Positions 17,094 through 26,050 are shown, counted from the stretch's first letter. The stretch is DNA of 64,000 nucleotides from Burkholderia guangdongensis (GCF_013403875.1 NZ_JACBNX010000026.1:1-64000); one strand, 5' to 3'. The notes: generated by a model not told the origin, from the sequence alone. Made by a program: numbers and translations.

Positions 17094-18302
17094 TCATTCC
17101 CAGGACAGCGCGCCACCCGTCTGATACTCGATCACTCGCGTCTCGAAGAAGTTGCGTTCCTTCTTCAGGTCGATCATCTCGCTCATCCACGGGAACGGGT
17201 TTTCCTCGTTCGGGAACAGCGGATCGAGGCCGATCTGCTGGCAACGGCGGTTGCAGATGAAGCGCAGATAGCTCTTGAACATCGACGCGTTCAAACCCAG
17301 CACACCGCGCGGCATCGTGTCCTCCGCGTAGCGGTATTCGAGATCGACAGCCTGCTTGAACAGCTCGCGAATCTCCGCGCGGAACTCGGCGGTCCACAGG
17401 TGCGGATTCTCGAGCTTGATCTGGTTGATCAGGTCGATGCCGAAGTTGCAGTGCATCGACTCGTCGCGCAGGATGTACTGATATTGCTCCGCAGCACCCG
17501 TCATCTTGTTCTGCCGGCCGAGCGCGAGAATCTGCGTGAAGCCGACGTAGAAGAACAGGCCTTCCATCACGCATGCGAACACGATCAGCGACTTCAGCAG
17601 CTTCTGGTCCGCTTCGAGCGTGCCGGTCTTGAACGCCGGATCGGTCAGCGTGTGGATGAACGGGATCAGGAATTCGTCCTTCGCGCGGATCGACGCCACC
17701 TCGTGGTACGCGTTGAAGATCTCGCCTTCGTCGAGGCCGAGCGATTCGACGATGTATTGATACGCGTGCGTGTGGATCGCCTCTTCGAACGCCTGGCGCA
17801 GCAGGAACTGCCGACACTCGGGCGCCGTGATGTGGCGGTACGTGCCGAGCACGATGTTGTTCGCGGCGAGCGAGTCGGCCGTCACGAAGAAGCCGAGGTT
17901 GCGCTTCACGATGCGCCGCTCGTCTTCGGTCAGCCCGTTCGGATCCTTCCACAGCGCGATGTCGCGGGACATGTTGATTTCCTGCGGCATCCAGTGGTTC
18001 GCGCAACCGGCCAGATACTTCTCCCACGCCCACTTGTACTTGAACGGCACGAGCTGATTGACGTCAGTCTGGCCGTTGATGATGCGTTTGTCGGCGACGT
18101 TGACCCGCGCTTCCGAAGCGGCGGGCGCGATCGATGCCTGCGGTGCCACCGCAAGATCGCCTTCGAAAATGTCGCGCGCCTGATGAGAGACAGGCGCTGC
18201 GGCCTGCATTCCGACAACCGTTCCTGCGGAGGGGCGCATCGCGTTCTGCTGCGCTCCGCTCGCGGGAGTTACGGCGGTCATCTCGTCATCCCAGTTGAGC
18301 AT
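17094..18302 (-). CDS. nrdB: class Ia ribonucleotide reductase beta subunit NrdB
   Basis: NrdB holds the diiron-tyrosyl radical that starts ribonucleotide reduction by NrdA. The 402-residue product has a non-conserved N-terminal extension (about 1-65), then the ferritin-like fold: EEAIHTHAY at 173-181 supplies two iron ligands (E174, H177) and the radical tyrosine (Y181), ME in VMEGLF and DESMH give further ligands, and the C-terminus ends GGALSWE, where the tail binds NrdA. ATG at 18302. It lies downstream of nrdA with a 365-bp gap, so it may have its own promoter. Confidence 0.97.
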   Translation of the reverse strand: MLNWDDEMTAVTPASGAQQNAMRPSAGTVVGMQAAAPVSHQARDIFEGDLAVAPQASIAPAASEARVNVADKRIINGQTDVNQLVPFKYKWAWEKYLAGCANHWMPQEINMSRDIALWKDPNGLTEDERRIVKRNLGFFVTADSLAANNIVLGTYRHITAPECRQFLLRQAFEEAIHTHAYQYIVESLGLDEGEIFNAYHEVASIRAKDEFLIPFIHTLTDPAFKTGTLEADQKLLKSLIVFACVMEGLFFYVGFTQILALGRQNKMTGAAEQYQYILRDESMHCNFGIDLINQIKLENPHLWTAEFRAEIRELFKQAVDLEYRYAEDTMPRGVLGLNASMFKSYLRFICNRRCQQIGLDPLFPNEENPFPWMSEMIDLKKERNFFETRVIEYQTGGALSWE

Positions 18303-18667
18303 AAATTCTCACCATCAATTTAGATCGGTTTGTACCATCTTTTCATGAGCGATAAAAGGGTCCGCTCACGAAAATTCCTGTTTTCGATTCGCGCTGCGAC
18401 CTCGATACAACACTTTGAGCAACGCATCGTCGTTCATGCCGTGCGCGACGTGTGTCGCGCGTGTATCGCGAGGTGCGCTCGACGCATCGAACGCCGATCG
18501 AAACGCGACGTCGTCGCGGATGTTTCGATCGCTTCGTCACTGCCTGCAACGCGCATGCGGCGTTACAGATTCCTTATCATTTTTTTAGTAGAGAGCGGCG
18601 CGCACTTCAACCTTTATCGGTCTTCATGCGCGCCGCGTTCGAGTCTCGCGAACTCAGACGCGCCCGC
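18303..18667. other. nrdA-nrdB intergenic region
   Basis: No gene is supported. A perfect 10-bp stem (GCGGCGCGCA / TGCGCGCCGC, at 18595-18604 and 18627-18636) lies shortly after the nrdA stop; there is no T-run after it on the minus strand, so it may be an mRNA-stability element. The part nearest nrdB is AT-richer and could hold a promoter, but I see no clear -35/-10 pair and no NrdR box. Confidence 0.5.
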
Positions 18668-21640
18668 TTACTGGCACGCTTCGCACTCGTCGAAGCCCGG
18701 ATCGCCCGGACGCATCGTGCACACCGGGCCGTCCGCCTCGATCGGCGCCGCGCTCATCGCGCCCGACGACGATGCTTCGCCGCCCGCCGCGCCGAAACCG
18801 CCCGCCGCGCCCTGCGCGCCGCCGCTGCCCGCGCCGCCCGTCGGCACCGCGTTCAGCGCACCGTGCGCAACCGTCGACTTCTCGACGTGCGTCGCCGCCA
18901 TCGTGCGCAGGTAATACGTCGTCTTCAGGCCGCGCAGCCACGCGAGCTTGTACACCTCGTCGAGCTTCTTGCCCGACGCGCCGCCCATGTAGATGTTCAG
19001 CGACTGCGCCTGATCGATCCACTTCTGGCGGCGCGACGCAGCCTCGACGAGCCACGTCGGATCGACTTCGAACGCGGTCGCGTAGATCGCGCGCAGATCG
19101 GCCGGGATCCGGTCGATGCGCGACAGCATCCCGTCGAAGTACTTCAGGTCGGCGACCATCACTTCGTCCCACAGGCCGCGCTCCTTCAGGTCGCGCACCA
19201 GGAACTCGTTGACGACCGTGAACTCGCCCGACAGGTTCGACTTCACGTACAGGTTCTGGAACGTCGGCTCGATGCACGCGGACACGCCGATGATGTTCGA
19301 GATCGTCGCGGTCGGCGCGATCGCGACGCAGTTCGAGTTGCGCATCCCGTGCGTGCCGATCCGCGCGCGCAGCGACGTCCAGTCGAGCGACTCGCTCGAA
19401 TCGACTTCGACATAGCCGCCGCGGGCGTCGGCGAGCAGCTTCAGCGTGTCCTGCGGAAGGATGCCGCGATCCCACAGCGAGCCGCGGTAGCTCGAGTAGC
19501 GGCCGCGCTCCTCGGCAAGCTCGGTCGACGCGTAGTACGCGTAGTAGCAGACCGCTTCCATCGAGCGATCGGCGAACTCGACCGCGCCTTCGGACGCGTA
19601 CGGCGTGCGCAACAGGTGCAGGCAGTCCTGGAAGCCCATGATGCCCATGCCGACCGGGCGGTGCTTCAGGTTCGAGTTACGCGCCTTCGGCACCGCGTAG
19701 TAGTTGATGTCGATCACGTTGTCGAGCATCCGCATCGCGACGCTGATCGTGCGCTTCAGCTTGTCGTGGTCGAGCGCGTAGCTGCCGTCGGCCTGCTTCG
19801 CGAGGTGCGCGACGAGGTTCACCGAGCCGAGGTTGCAGACGGCGATCTCGGTGTCGCTCGTGTTCAGCGTGATTTCGGTGCACAGGTTCGACGAGTGGAC
19901 GACGCCGACGTGCTGCTGCGGCGAGCGCACGTTGCACGGATCCTTGAACGTGATCCACGGGTGGCCGGTCTCGAACAGCATCCCGAGCATCTTGCGCCAG
20001 AGCTGCTGCGCCGGAATCTTCTTGAACAGCTTCAGCTCGCCGCGCGCGACCTTCTCCTCGTAGCCGACGTACGCGGCCTCGAACTCGGCGCCGAACTTGT
20101 CGTGCAGGTCCGGGCAGGTCGACGGCGAGAACAGCGTCCAGTCGGCGCCTTCCATCACGCGCTTCATGAACAGATCGGGAATCCAGTTCGCGGTGTTCAT
20201 GTCGTGCGTGCGGCGGCGGTCGTCGCCGGTGTTCTTGCGCAGCTCGAGGAATTCCTCGATGTCGAGGTGCCACGACTCCAGGTACGCGCAGACCGCGCCC
20301 TTGCGCTTGCCGCCCTGGTTCACCGCGACCGCGGTGTCGTTGACGACCTTCAGGAACGGCACGACGCCCTGCGACTTGCCGTTCGTGCCCTTGATGTGCG
20401 AGCCGAGCGCACGCACGCGGGTCCAGTCGTTACCGAGGCCGCCCGCGAACTTCGACAGCAGCGCGTTTTCCTTCAGCGCTTCATAGATGCCGTCGAGATC
20501 GTCGGCGACCGTCGTCAGGTAGCACGACGACAGCTGCGAACGGCGGGTGCCGGAGTTGAACAGCGTCGGCGTCGAGCTCATGAAGTCGAAGCTCGACAGC
20601 ACCTGGTAGAACTCGATCGCGCGCGCTTCGCGGTCGATCTCGTTCAGCGCGAGGCCCATCGCGACGCGCATGAAGAACGCCTGCGGCATCTCGATCCGGG
20701 CGCCGCCGATGTGCAGGAAGTAGCGGTCGTACAGCGTCTGCAGGCCGAGGTAGCCGAACTGCAGGTCGCGGCTCGCGTCGAGCGCGTCGCCGAGGCGCTT
20801 CAGGTCGAACTGCAGCAGCTTGTCGTCGAGCAACTCGGCTTCGACGCCGCGCTTCAGGAACTGCGGGAAGTATTCCGCGTAGCGCGCCGACATTTCCGTC
20901 TGCGTGACTTCCTCGCCGAGGATCTCGCGGCGGATCGTGTGCAGCAGGATGCGGGCGGTGACCTGGCTGTACGCCGGATCCTTCTCGATCATCGTGCGCG
21001 CGGCGAGGATCGACGAGTCGTACACCTGGCTCATCGGCACGCCGTCGTACAGGTTCTTCACCGTCTCGGCGACGATCGGCTCAGGGTTAACCGCAGCGCC
21101 GAGGCCGTCGCACGCGGACACGATCAGCCCGCGCAGCGCGTTCAGGTCGAGCGGACGGGTGACGCCGCCGTCGACGACGTTGATGCCGCCGGCCGTGCCG
21201 GCAGCCGCCGCTTCGCCCGTGGTCTGACGCTCGAGGTGACGCTTCTCGCGATAGAGCACGTACGCGCGCGCGACGTTGTGCTCGCCGCCGCGCATCAGCG
21301 CGAGTTCGACCTGATCCTGGATGTCTTCGATGTGGAACGTGCCGCCGTTCGGGCGGCTGCGCACGAGCGCGCGCACGACGCTCTGCGTGAGCTGCTCGAC
21401 GAGTTCGCGCACGCGCGCCGACGCCGCGCCCTGCCCGCCGTTGACGGCCAGGAACGCCTTCGTCACTGCAATCGCGATCTTCGACGGCTCGAACGACACG
21501 ACGCTGCCGTTGCGGCGGATCACCTTGTAGTCAGCGAACGTCGCCTGCGGCGCGAGCGCCTGCGAGCCTTGTGCGGCCCCGCCGAGAGGGCGGCCGGATG
21601 CGCTCTCGAATTGGGACGTCACGTTGTCGGTGGTTTGCAT
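18668..21640 (-). CDS. nrdA: class Ia ribonucleotide reductase alpha subunit NrdA
   Basis: NrdA reduces ribonucleoside diphosphates to deoxy forms. At 990 residues it is much longer than E. coli NrdA (761), mainly because of its N-terminus: an ATP-cone (about 25-115, with VIRRNGSVVSFEPSKI) and a second cone-like block (about 135-215), as in double-cone NrdA proteins such as that of Pseudomonas. The catalytic core has SSCYLTT, the NQGGKRKGA loop and a C-terminal redox CEACQ end. ATG at 21640 has AGGAG 8 bases upstream. It is preceded by a promoter with NrdR-like boxes and a long leader. Confidence 0.97.
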   Translation of the reverse strand: MQTTDNVTSQFESASGRPLGGAAQGSQALAPQATFADYKVIRRNGSVVSFEPSKIAIAVTKAFLAVNGGQGAASARVRELVEQLTQSVVRALVRSRPNGGTFHIEDIQDQVELALMRGGEHNVARAYVLYREKRHLERQTTGEAAAAGTAGGINVVDGGVTRPLDLNALRGLIVSACDGLGAAVNPEPIVAETVKNLYDGVPMSQVYDSSILAARTMIEKDPAYSQVTARILLHTIRREILGEEVTQTEMSARYAEYFPQFLKRGVEAELLDDKLLQFDLKRLGDALDASRDLQFGYLGLQTLYDRYFLHIGGARIEMPQAFFMRVAMGLALNEIDREARAIEFYQVLSSFDFMSSTPTLFNSGTRRSQLSSCYLTTVADDLDGIYEALKENALLSKFAGGLGNDWTRVRALGSHIKGTNGKSQGVVPFLKVVNDTAVAVNQGGKRKGAVCAYLESWHLDIEEFLELRKNTGDDRRRTHDMNTANWIPDLFMKRVMEGADWTLFSPSTCPDLHDKFGAEFEAAYVGYEEKVARGELKLFKKIPAQQLWRKMLGMLFETGHPWITFKDPCNVRSPQQHVGVVHSSNLCTEITLNTSDTEIAVCNLGSVNLVAHLAKQADGSYALDHDKLKRTISVAMRMLDNVIDINYYAVPKARNSNLKHRPVGMGIMGFQDCLHLLRTPYASEGAVEFADRSMEAVCYYAYYASTELAEERGRYSSYRGSLWDRGILPQDTLKLLADARGGYVEVDSSESLDWTSLRARIGTHGMRNSNCVAIAPTATISNIIGVSACIEPTFQNLYVKSNLSGEFTVVNEFLVRDLKERGLWDEVMVADLKYFDGMLSRIDRIPADLRAIYATAFEVDPTWLVEAASRRQKWIDQAQSLNIYMGGASGKKLDEVYKLAWLRGLKTTYYLRTMAATHVEKSTVAHGALNAVPTGGAGSGGAQGAAGGFGAAGGEASSSGAMSAAPIEADGPVCTMRPGDPGFDECEACQ

Positions 21641-21683
21641 GTGCAAAGCTCCTGGGTGTGGATGGTGCGGAGAGAACCGCGGA

Positions 21684-21794
21684 TTAAGACGAACGCCGCG
21701 CCGCGCGGGGCGCGAGCGGTAAGACGCGAGCTGCACGCCGGACAGGTCGGCTCGACCCTTGCGACACACCCGATTCGATATCGATCTTCGTCAT
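21684..21794 (-). CDS. candidate 36-codon upstream ORF in the nrdA leader
   Basis: Within the leader between the inferred nrdA promoter and its start codon, ATG at 21794 opens a 36-codon frame (MTKIDIESGVSQG..., ending in an arginine-rich stretch), with the stop at 21684, 44 bases before nrdA. A clear ribosome-binding site is not visible. It may be a regulatory leader peptide or chance. Confidence 0.25.
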   Translation of the reverse strand: MTKIDIESGVSQGSSRPVRRAARVLPLAPRAARRSS

Positions 21795-21927
21795 GTGTAC
21801 CGCGCCCCGGCAGATTGGCTGCGCTGATCGTGACGCCCCGGACCGCTCTGCCGGATGCGTCGCACTGGGAACCCCGTGTGCCCGGCGTCGCCCGCCGGAC
21901 CTGGCGCCGCTCGGTTTTCCCGGCGGC

Positions 21928-21974
21928 ACACTATATCTAGTGCAAAACTGCTGAATCGGCACCAAGTATAGTGG
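21928..21974 (-). promoter_or_regulatory. two NrdR-box-like operators upstream of nrdA
   Basis: Box 1, ACACTATATCTAGTGC (21928-21943), closely matches the NrdR consensus ACACTATATATAGTGT. Box 2, GCACCAAGTATAGTGG (21959-21974), matches about 11 of 16. Their starts are 31 bp apart, about three helical turns, the usual NrdR arrangement. Box 2 overlaps the -10 of the promoter at 21965-21993, so NrdR bound with dATP would block transcription of nrdA. No nrdR gene is in the window. Confidence 0.8.
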
Positions 21975-21993
21975 AGCGCCTCCACGTGTCCAA
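21965..21993 (-). promoter_or_regulatory. sigma70-type promoter of nrdA
   Basis: On the minus strand, -35 TTGGAC (21988-21993), a 17-base spacer and -10 TATACT (21965-21970). The inferred start of transcription is near 21958, giving a leader of about 315 bases before nrdA. It overlaps NrdR box 2. Confidence 0.7.
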
Positions 21994-22092
21994 CAAAAAA
22001 ATTTGCCGTCACGCTCTTGACATCGCGCACGCTCAGACGCGACAAGGCATTGGTCGGATAAAAATTTTTTGCGGGCCGAATAGCCCTCTCGT

Positions 22093-22680
22093 TCAGTGCT
22101 GCCGGTACGGAAAGTATCCGGCGGAAAAACCAGCATCGCATGCAAGGCGTTGCCAATCGAAGTGCGGACCGGGGTCGGTCTTGCGGCCGGGCGCGATGTC
22201 CGAATGGCCGGCGAACGCGTCGACCGGATAGCGGTTCGCGAGCGCGCGCGAGAGCGCGGCGAGCGTCGCGTACTGCGCGGACTCGAACGGCACGTCGTCG
22301 GCGCCTTCGAGCTCGATGCCGATCGAGAAGTCGTTGCAGCGCGGCCGGCCGAAGAACTCGGACGCGCCCGCGTGCCACGCGCGCGCGTCGCACGACACGA
22401 ACTGCACGAGCTCGCCGTCGCGGCGGATCAGGAAGTGCGCGGACACGCGCACGCCGCGCAGGTGCGCGTCGTAATAGGGATGCGCGTCGCAGTCGAGACG
22501 GTTCTGGAACAGCGCCTCGATCGCATCGCCACCGAACTCGCCGGGCGGCAGGCTGATGTTGTGCACGACGACGAGCGTCGGCACCGCGCCAGCGGGCCGC
22601 GCCTCGTAGTTCGGCGACAGCGCGCGGCGTGCGCCGCGCACCCAGCCGTCGGCGTCGAGCGTCAGCGTCGGGCCGCTCAT
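22093..22680 (-). CDS. ampD: 1,6-anhydro-N-acetylmuramyl-L-alanine amidase AmpD
   Basis: AmpD cleaves the peptide from anhydromuropeptides in cell-wall recycling; its loss often derepresses AmpC-type beta-lactamase. The 195-residue product has the amidase_2 zinc ligands: H40 in VVVHNIS, H159 in GHSDIAPGRKTDPG and D169, with K167 beside it. No signal peptide is visible, as expected for the cytoplasmic enzyme. ATG at 22680 overlaps the stop of the upstream PP0621-type gene in ATGA. It works upstream of Mpl in the recycling route. Confidence 0.95.
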   Translation of the reverse strand: MSGPTLTLDADGWVRGARRALSPNYEARPAGAVPTLVVVHNISLPPGEFGGDAIEALFQNRLDCDAHPYYDAHLRGVRVSAHFLIRRDGELVQFVSCDARAWHAGASEFFGRPRCNDFSIGIELEGADDVPFESAQYATLAALSRALANRYPVDAFAGHSDIAPGRKTDPGPHFDWQRLACDAGFSAGYFPYRQH

Positions 22681-22985
22681 CGCGGGTCGCGGTCGGCCGC
22701 GTGCGCGGCGTGCCGCGCCGCATGCTCGGCGCTGCAGAAGTATTCGCCGCCGACGATGACCGCGTCGCCCTTCGGCGCATGCACGCCGCACTCCGCGCAG
22801 CGCACCATCGGCTCGGGCAGCGACTGCATGCCGCCGCGCGCGGGGCCGCCGCGGCCGCCGCTGCCGGGTACGCCGCCCGTCGCGCCGTCGCGCGGCGCGC
22901 GCGGGCCGGACTGCATCTGGCGCAGCTTGCGCGCGATCCACGAGCTCGCGAAGAAGATCAGGATCAGGAGAAGAATCTGTCGCAT
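22677..22985 (-). CDS. PP0621-family protein, small membrane zinc-binding-like
   Basis: A 102-residue protein with an N-terminal hydrophobic segment (about 2-17, LLLILIFFASSWIA) acting as anchor, a Gly/Pro-rich linker and a C-terminal CX2C...C...H cluster (MVRCAECGVHAPKGDA, then FCSAEHAARH) that looks like a small metal-binding site. The function is unknown. It overlaps ampD by 4 bases and follows the YpjD-type gene, so the three look cotranscribed. Confidence 0.82.
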   Translation of the reverse strand: MRQILLLILIFFASSWIARKLRQMQSGPRAPRDGATGGVPGSGGRGGPARGGMQSLPEPMVRCAECGVHAPKGDAVIVGGEYFCSAEHAARHAAHAADRDPR

Positions 22986-22998
22986 CGGAATCGGACAA

Positions 22999-23922
22999 TC
23001 AAACCACGGAACGGTGCAGCAGCACCTCGAAAACGAACCGGCTGCCGACGTAAGCGAGCAGCAGCGCGCCGAATGACGCGAGCACCCAGCGCGCGGCGCC
23101 GCGGCCGCGCCAGCCCGACGCCCTGCGCGCGATCAGCAGGCCGCCGAACATCAGCCACGACAGGATCGCGAACACGGTCTTGTGATCGAGCCGCAGCGCG
23201 CGCGCATCGATCTGCTCGCTGAACAGGATGCCCGACGCGAGCGTCAGCGTGAGCAGCACGAAGCCCGCGCCGATCAGCCGGAACAGCAGCTTCTCGAGCG
23301 TGAGCAGCGGCGGCAGCGTTTCGAGCCAGCGTGCGATCCAGCCGCTTGAGCCGCTTGAGCCGCTCGAGCCACCCCGGCCGCCGTTCCTCAGCGACTGCAA
23401 CCGCCGCTCGACCATCAGCATCAGCACCGCATGCAGCGCCGCGATCGCGAAGAGCCCGTACGCGACGTTCGCGATCAGGAAGTGCAGCTTGAACAGCGGC
23501 GCGGCCGCGTACGGCAGCACGCGCACGCCGCCGAACACGAGCGGCATCAGTGACGCGACGCACGCGAGCGGCAGCACGAGCAGCCGCAGCCCGTCGAGCG
23601 GGAAGAAGAAGCTCTCGATCCAGTAGATGCCCGCACCGAGCCAGAACATCGCCGACAGCGCGAACGCGAAGCCGAACACCATCGCGTTCTGCGGGAAGAT
23701 CGTCGTGTGGAGCAGCACGCCATGCGCGACGAGCGCGGCGCACAGCAGCGCGCGGCCCGCGCCGCCCGCGCCACTCATGCCCGACGCAGCGGACGCCGGC
23801 ACGGGCACGGCCGGCACGCTCGCGACGAGCGGCGAACTCGCGTCCTGGCGATGAGCGCGCCAGCCGGCGACGGCGAGGCCGCCGTAAAGGAGCGCGGTGA
23901 GGGCATACAGTACAATATCCAT
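22999..23922 (-). CDS. YpjD/CcsA-type inner-membrane protein
   Basis: A 307-residue protein with about eight membrane segments, resembling the cytochrome c assembly (CcsA/HemX-like) fold of the YpjD family. The first segment (about 1-19, IVLYALTALLYGGLAVAG) and the paired histidine-containing segments HFLIANVAYGLFAIAALHA fit. Its exact role is not known in this family. A cytoplasmic or periplasmic loop near residues 185-198 holds GSSGSSGSSG, encoded by a 9-bp tandem repeat. ATG at 23922. It is divergent from ffh. Confidence 0.85.
   Translation of the reverse strand: MDIVLYALTALLYGGLAVAGWRAHRQDASSPLVASVPAVPVPASAASGMSGAGGAGRALLCAALVAHGVLLHTTIFPQNAMVFGFAFALSAMFWLGAGIYWIESFFFPLDGLRLLVLPLACVASLMPLVFGGVRVLPYAAAPLFKLHFLIANVAYGLFAIAALHAVLMLMVERRLQSLRNGGRGGSSGSSGSSGWIARWLETLPPLLTLEKLLFRLIGAGFVLLTLTLASGILFSEQIDARALRLDHKTVFAILSWLMFGGLLIARRASGWRGRGAARWVLASFGALLLAYVGSRFVFEVLLHRSVV
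23342..23368. repeat. 9-bp tandem repeat (3 units) in the YpjD-type gene
   Basis: CCGCTTGAG CCGCTTGAG CCGCTCGAG, in-frame within the ypjD-like gene (minus-strand coding), giving a Gly/Ser linker. Copy number could vary without shifting the frame. Confidence 0.85.
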
Positions 23923-24009
23923 GTTCGAAGTTTACACTAGGCCCCCTCCTCGCGACCGATGCCGTTTTTGCCCGGTCGCGCCTTCGGGCCCCACTGTCCA
24001 TCGCTCCCC

Positions 24010-25377
24010 ATGCTCGACAATCTCACTCAACGGATGGCGCGCGTCGTCAAGACGCTGCGCGGCGAGGCCCGCCTCACCGAGGCGAACACCCAGGAGATGC
24101 TTCGCGAGGTGCGTCTCGCGCTGCTCGAGGCCGACGTCGCGCTGCCCGTCGTCCGCGATTTCATCTCGAAGGTCAAGGAAAAGGCGCTCGGCGAGGACGT
24201 GGTCGGCAGCCTGTCGCCGGGGCAGGCACTCGTCGGCGTCGTCCAGAAGGAGCTGACCGCCGTGATCGGCGGCGACTACGAAGGCAAGGCCGCCGAGCTG
24301 AACCTCGCGGTCGCGCCGCCCGCGGTGATCCTGATGGCCGGCCTGCAGGGCGCCGGCAAGACGACGACCGTCGGCAAGCTCGCGAAGCTGTTGCGCGAGA
24401 AGTACAAGAAGAAGGTGCTGACGGTGTCGTGCGACGTGTATCGCCCGGCCGCGATCATGCAGTTGAAGACGGTCAGCGAGCAGGTCGGCGCGGACTTCTT
24501 CCCGTCGACGCCCGACCAGAAGCCGGTCGACATCGCGCTCGCCGCGGTCGACTGGGCGAAGCGCCACTATCACGACGTGCTGCTCGTCGACACGGCCGGC
24601 CGCCTCGGCATCGACGAGGCGATGATGAACGAGATCACCGCGCTGCACGGCGTGCTGAAGCCGGCCGAGACGCTGTTCGTCGTCGACGCGATGCTCGGCC
24701 AGGACGCGGTGAACACCGCGAAGGCGTTCAACGACGCGCTGCCGCTGACCGGCGTCGTGCTGACGAAGCTCGACGGCGACTCGCGCGGCGGCGCCGCGCT
24801 GTCGGTGCGGCACATCACCGGCAAGCCGATCAAGTTCGTCGGCGTCGCCGAAAAGCTCGACGGCCTCGAAGTGTTCCATCCGGACCGGATGGCGAACCGG
24901 ATCCTCGGGATGGGCGACATCCTCGCGCTCGTCGAGGAGGCGCAGCGCGGCGTCGACGTGAAGGCCGCGCAGAAGCTCGCCGACAAGGTGAAGAAAGGCG
25001 GCGACTTCGATCTCAACGATTTCCGCGCGCAGATCTCGCAGATGAAGAACATGGGCGGGCTGTCGTCGCTGATGGACAAGCTGCCCGCGCAGTTCCAGCA
25101 GGCGGCCGCCGGCGCCGACATGGGCCAGGCCGAGAAGCAGATCCGACGGATGGAAGGGATCATCAGCTCGATGACGCCCGCCGAGCGCGCGAAGCCCGAC
25201 ATCATCAAGGCGACGCGCAAGCGCCGCATCGCGGCCGGCGCGGGCGTGCCGGTGCAGGAAGTCAACCGGATGCTGAACCAGTACGACCAGATGCGTACGA
25301 TGATGAAGAAGCTGAAGGGCGGCAACATGCAGAAGATGATGCGCGGCCTGAAGGGCATGATGCCGGGCATGCGCTGA
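24010..25377 (+). CDS. ffh: signal recognition particle protein Ffh
   Basis: Ffh binds signal sequences of nascent membrane proteins with 4.5S RNA and delivers them to FtsY. The 455-residue product has an N domain, a GTPase G domain with GLQGAGKTTT (111-120), DTAGRLGIDE and TKLDGDSRGG, and a methionine-rich M domain with QMKNMGGLSSL and a C-terminal run KLKGGNMQKMMRGLKGMMPG. ATG at 24010 is chosen over an upstream in-frame ATG (23959) because it begins the conserved MLDNLTQRM. An intrinsic terminator follows. Confidence 0.98.
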   Translation: MLDNLTQRMARVVKTLRGEARLTEANTQEMLREVRLALLEADVALPVVRDFISKVKEKALGEDVVGSLSPGQALVGVVQKELTAVIGGDYEGKAAELNLAVAPPAVILMAGLQGAGKTTTVGKLAKLLREKYKKKVLTVSCDVYRPAAIMQLKTVSEQVGADFFPSTPDQKPVDIALAAVDWAKRHYHDVLLVDTAGRLGIDEAMMNEITALHGVLKPAETLFVVDAMLGQDAVNTAKAFNDALPLTGVVLTKLDGDSRGGAALSVRHITGKPIKFVGVAEKLDGLEVFHPDRMANRILGMGDILALVEEAQRGVDVKAAQKLADKVKKGGDFDLNDFRAQISQMKNMGGLSSLMDKLPAQFQQAAAGADMGQAEKQIRRMEGIISSMTPAERAKPDIIKATRKRRIAAGAGVPVQEVNRMLNQYDQMRTMMKKLKGGNMQKMMRGLKGMMPGMR

Positions 25378-25378
25378 T

Positions 25379-25402
25379 CCCGCGCCCGGCGCGCGGGTTT
25401 TT
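25379..25402 (+). terminator. intrinsic terminator of ffh
   Basis: CCCGCGC and GCGCGGG form a 7-bp stem with a CCGGC loop, followed by TTTTT. It starts two bases after the ffh stop. Confidence 0.85.
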
Positions 25403-25469
25403 GCCGTAGCGCGCGCCGGCCTTCTGCTTCATCCTCTATTTGTATACAGACGACCGCTCGCCAGAACTC

Positions 25470-26021
25470 ATGAACCGCGAAGAAGCCCTCCACATTTTCC
25501 AGCACTCGGAAGAGATCGTTTCGGCGGATGCCGTCACCTCGTCGATCGGCAGCATGGCCGAAGCGATCCGCGCCGAGATCGGCGACGCGTTCCCGCTCGT
25601 CCTGTCGGTGATGGGCGGCGCCGCGGTGTTCACCGGGATGCTGCTGCCGCACCTCGACTTCCCGCTCGAGTTCGACTACATCCACCTGACCCGCTACCGC
25701 AACTCGACGCAGGGCAGCCCGGAGATGCACTGGCGCGTCGCGCCGCGCGAGTCGGTGAAGGACCGGATCGTGCTCGTGCTCGACGACATCCTCGACGAAG
25801 GCGAGACGATGGCCGCGATCCGCGACCGGATCCTCGACATGGGCGCGAAGCGCTTCCTGTCGGCGGTGCTCTGCGAGAAGACGCTCGCGAAGGCGAAGCC
25901 GCTGCATCCGGACTTCTGCGGCTTCACCGTGCCGGACCGCTACGTGTTCGGCTGCGGGATGGACGCGAAGGGTTACTGGCGCAACCTGCCGACGATCCGC
26001 GCGCTGACCGCGCAGGTCTGA
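25470..26021 (+). CDS. hypoxanthine/purine phosphoribosyltransferase-type enzyme
   Basis: A 183-residue type I phosphoribosyltransferase. The PRPP loop VLDDILDEGETM is clear (about 104-115), and the FDYIHLTRYRNSTQG segment matches the hypoxanthine-guanine group, so it probably salvages purine bases from PRPP; a purine or related specificity is inferred. ATG at 25470 begins the conserved NREEALHIF; a TTG at 25440 is an in-frame alternative. No strong ribosome-binding site is visible. It ends before an 8-bp tandem repeat and a bidirectional terminator. Confidence 0.88.
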   Translation: MNREEALHIFQHSEEIVSADAVTSSIGSMAEAIRAEIGDAFPLVLSVMGGAAVFTGMLLPHLDFPLEFDYIHLTRYRNSTQGSPEMHWRVAPRESVKDRIVLVLDDILDEGETMAAIRDRILDMGAKRFLSAVLCEKTLAKAKPLHPDFCGFTVPDRYVFGCGMDAKGYWRNLPTIRALTAQV

Positions 26022-26050
26022 CGCGCGTCGCGGGCGCGCCGCGCGCCTTC

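Noticed and set aside
18452..21940. A very long plus-strand open frame (over 1100 codons) opposite nrdA
   Set aside because: High-GC antisense shadow. The minus strand encodes NrdA with full family motifs; the plus-strand product is arginine-rich and has no recognisable domains.
22017..22022. TTGACA on the plus strand near 22017 as a promoter
   Set aside because: No -10 box lies at the right distance and no plus-strand gene follows.
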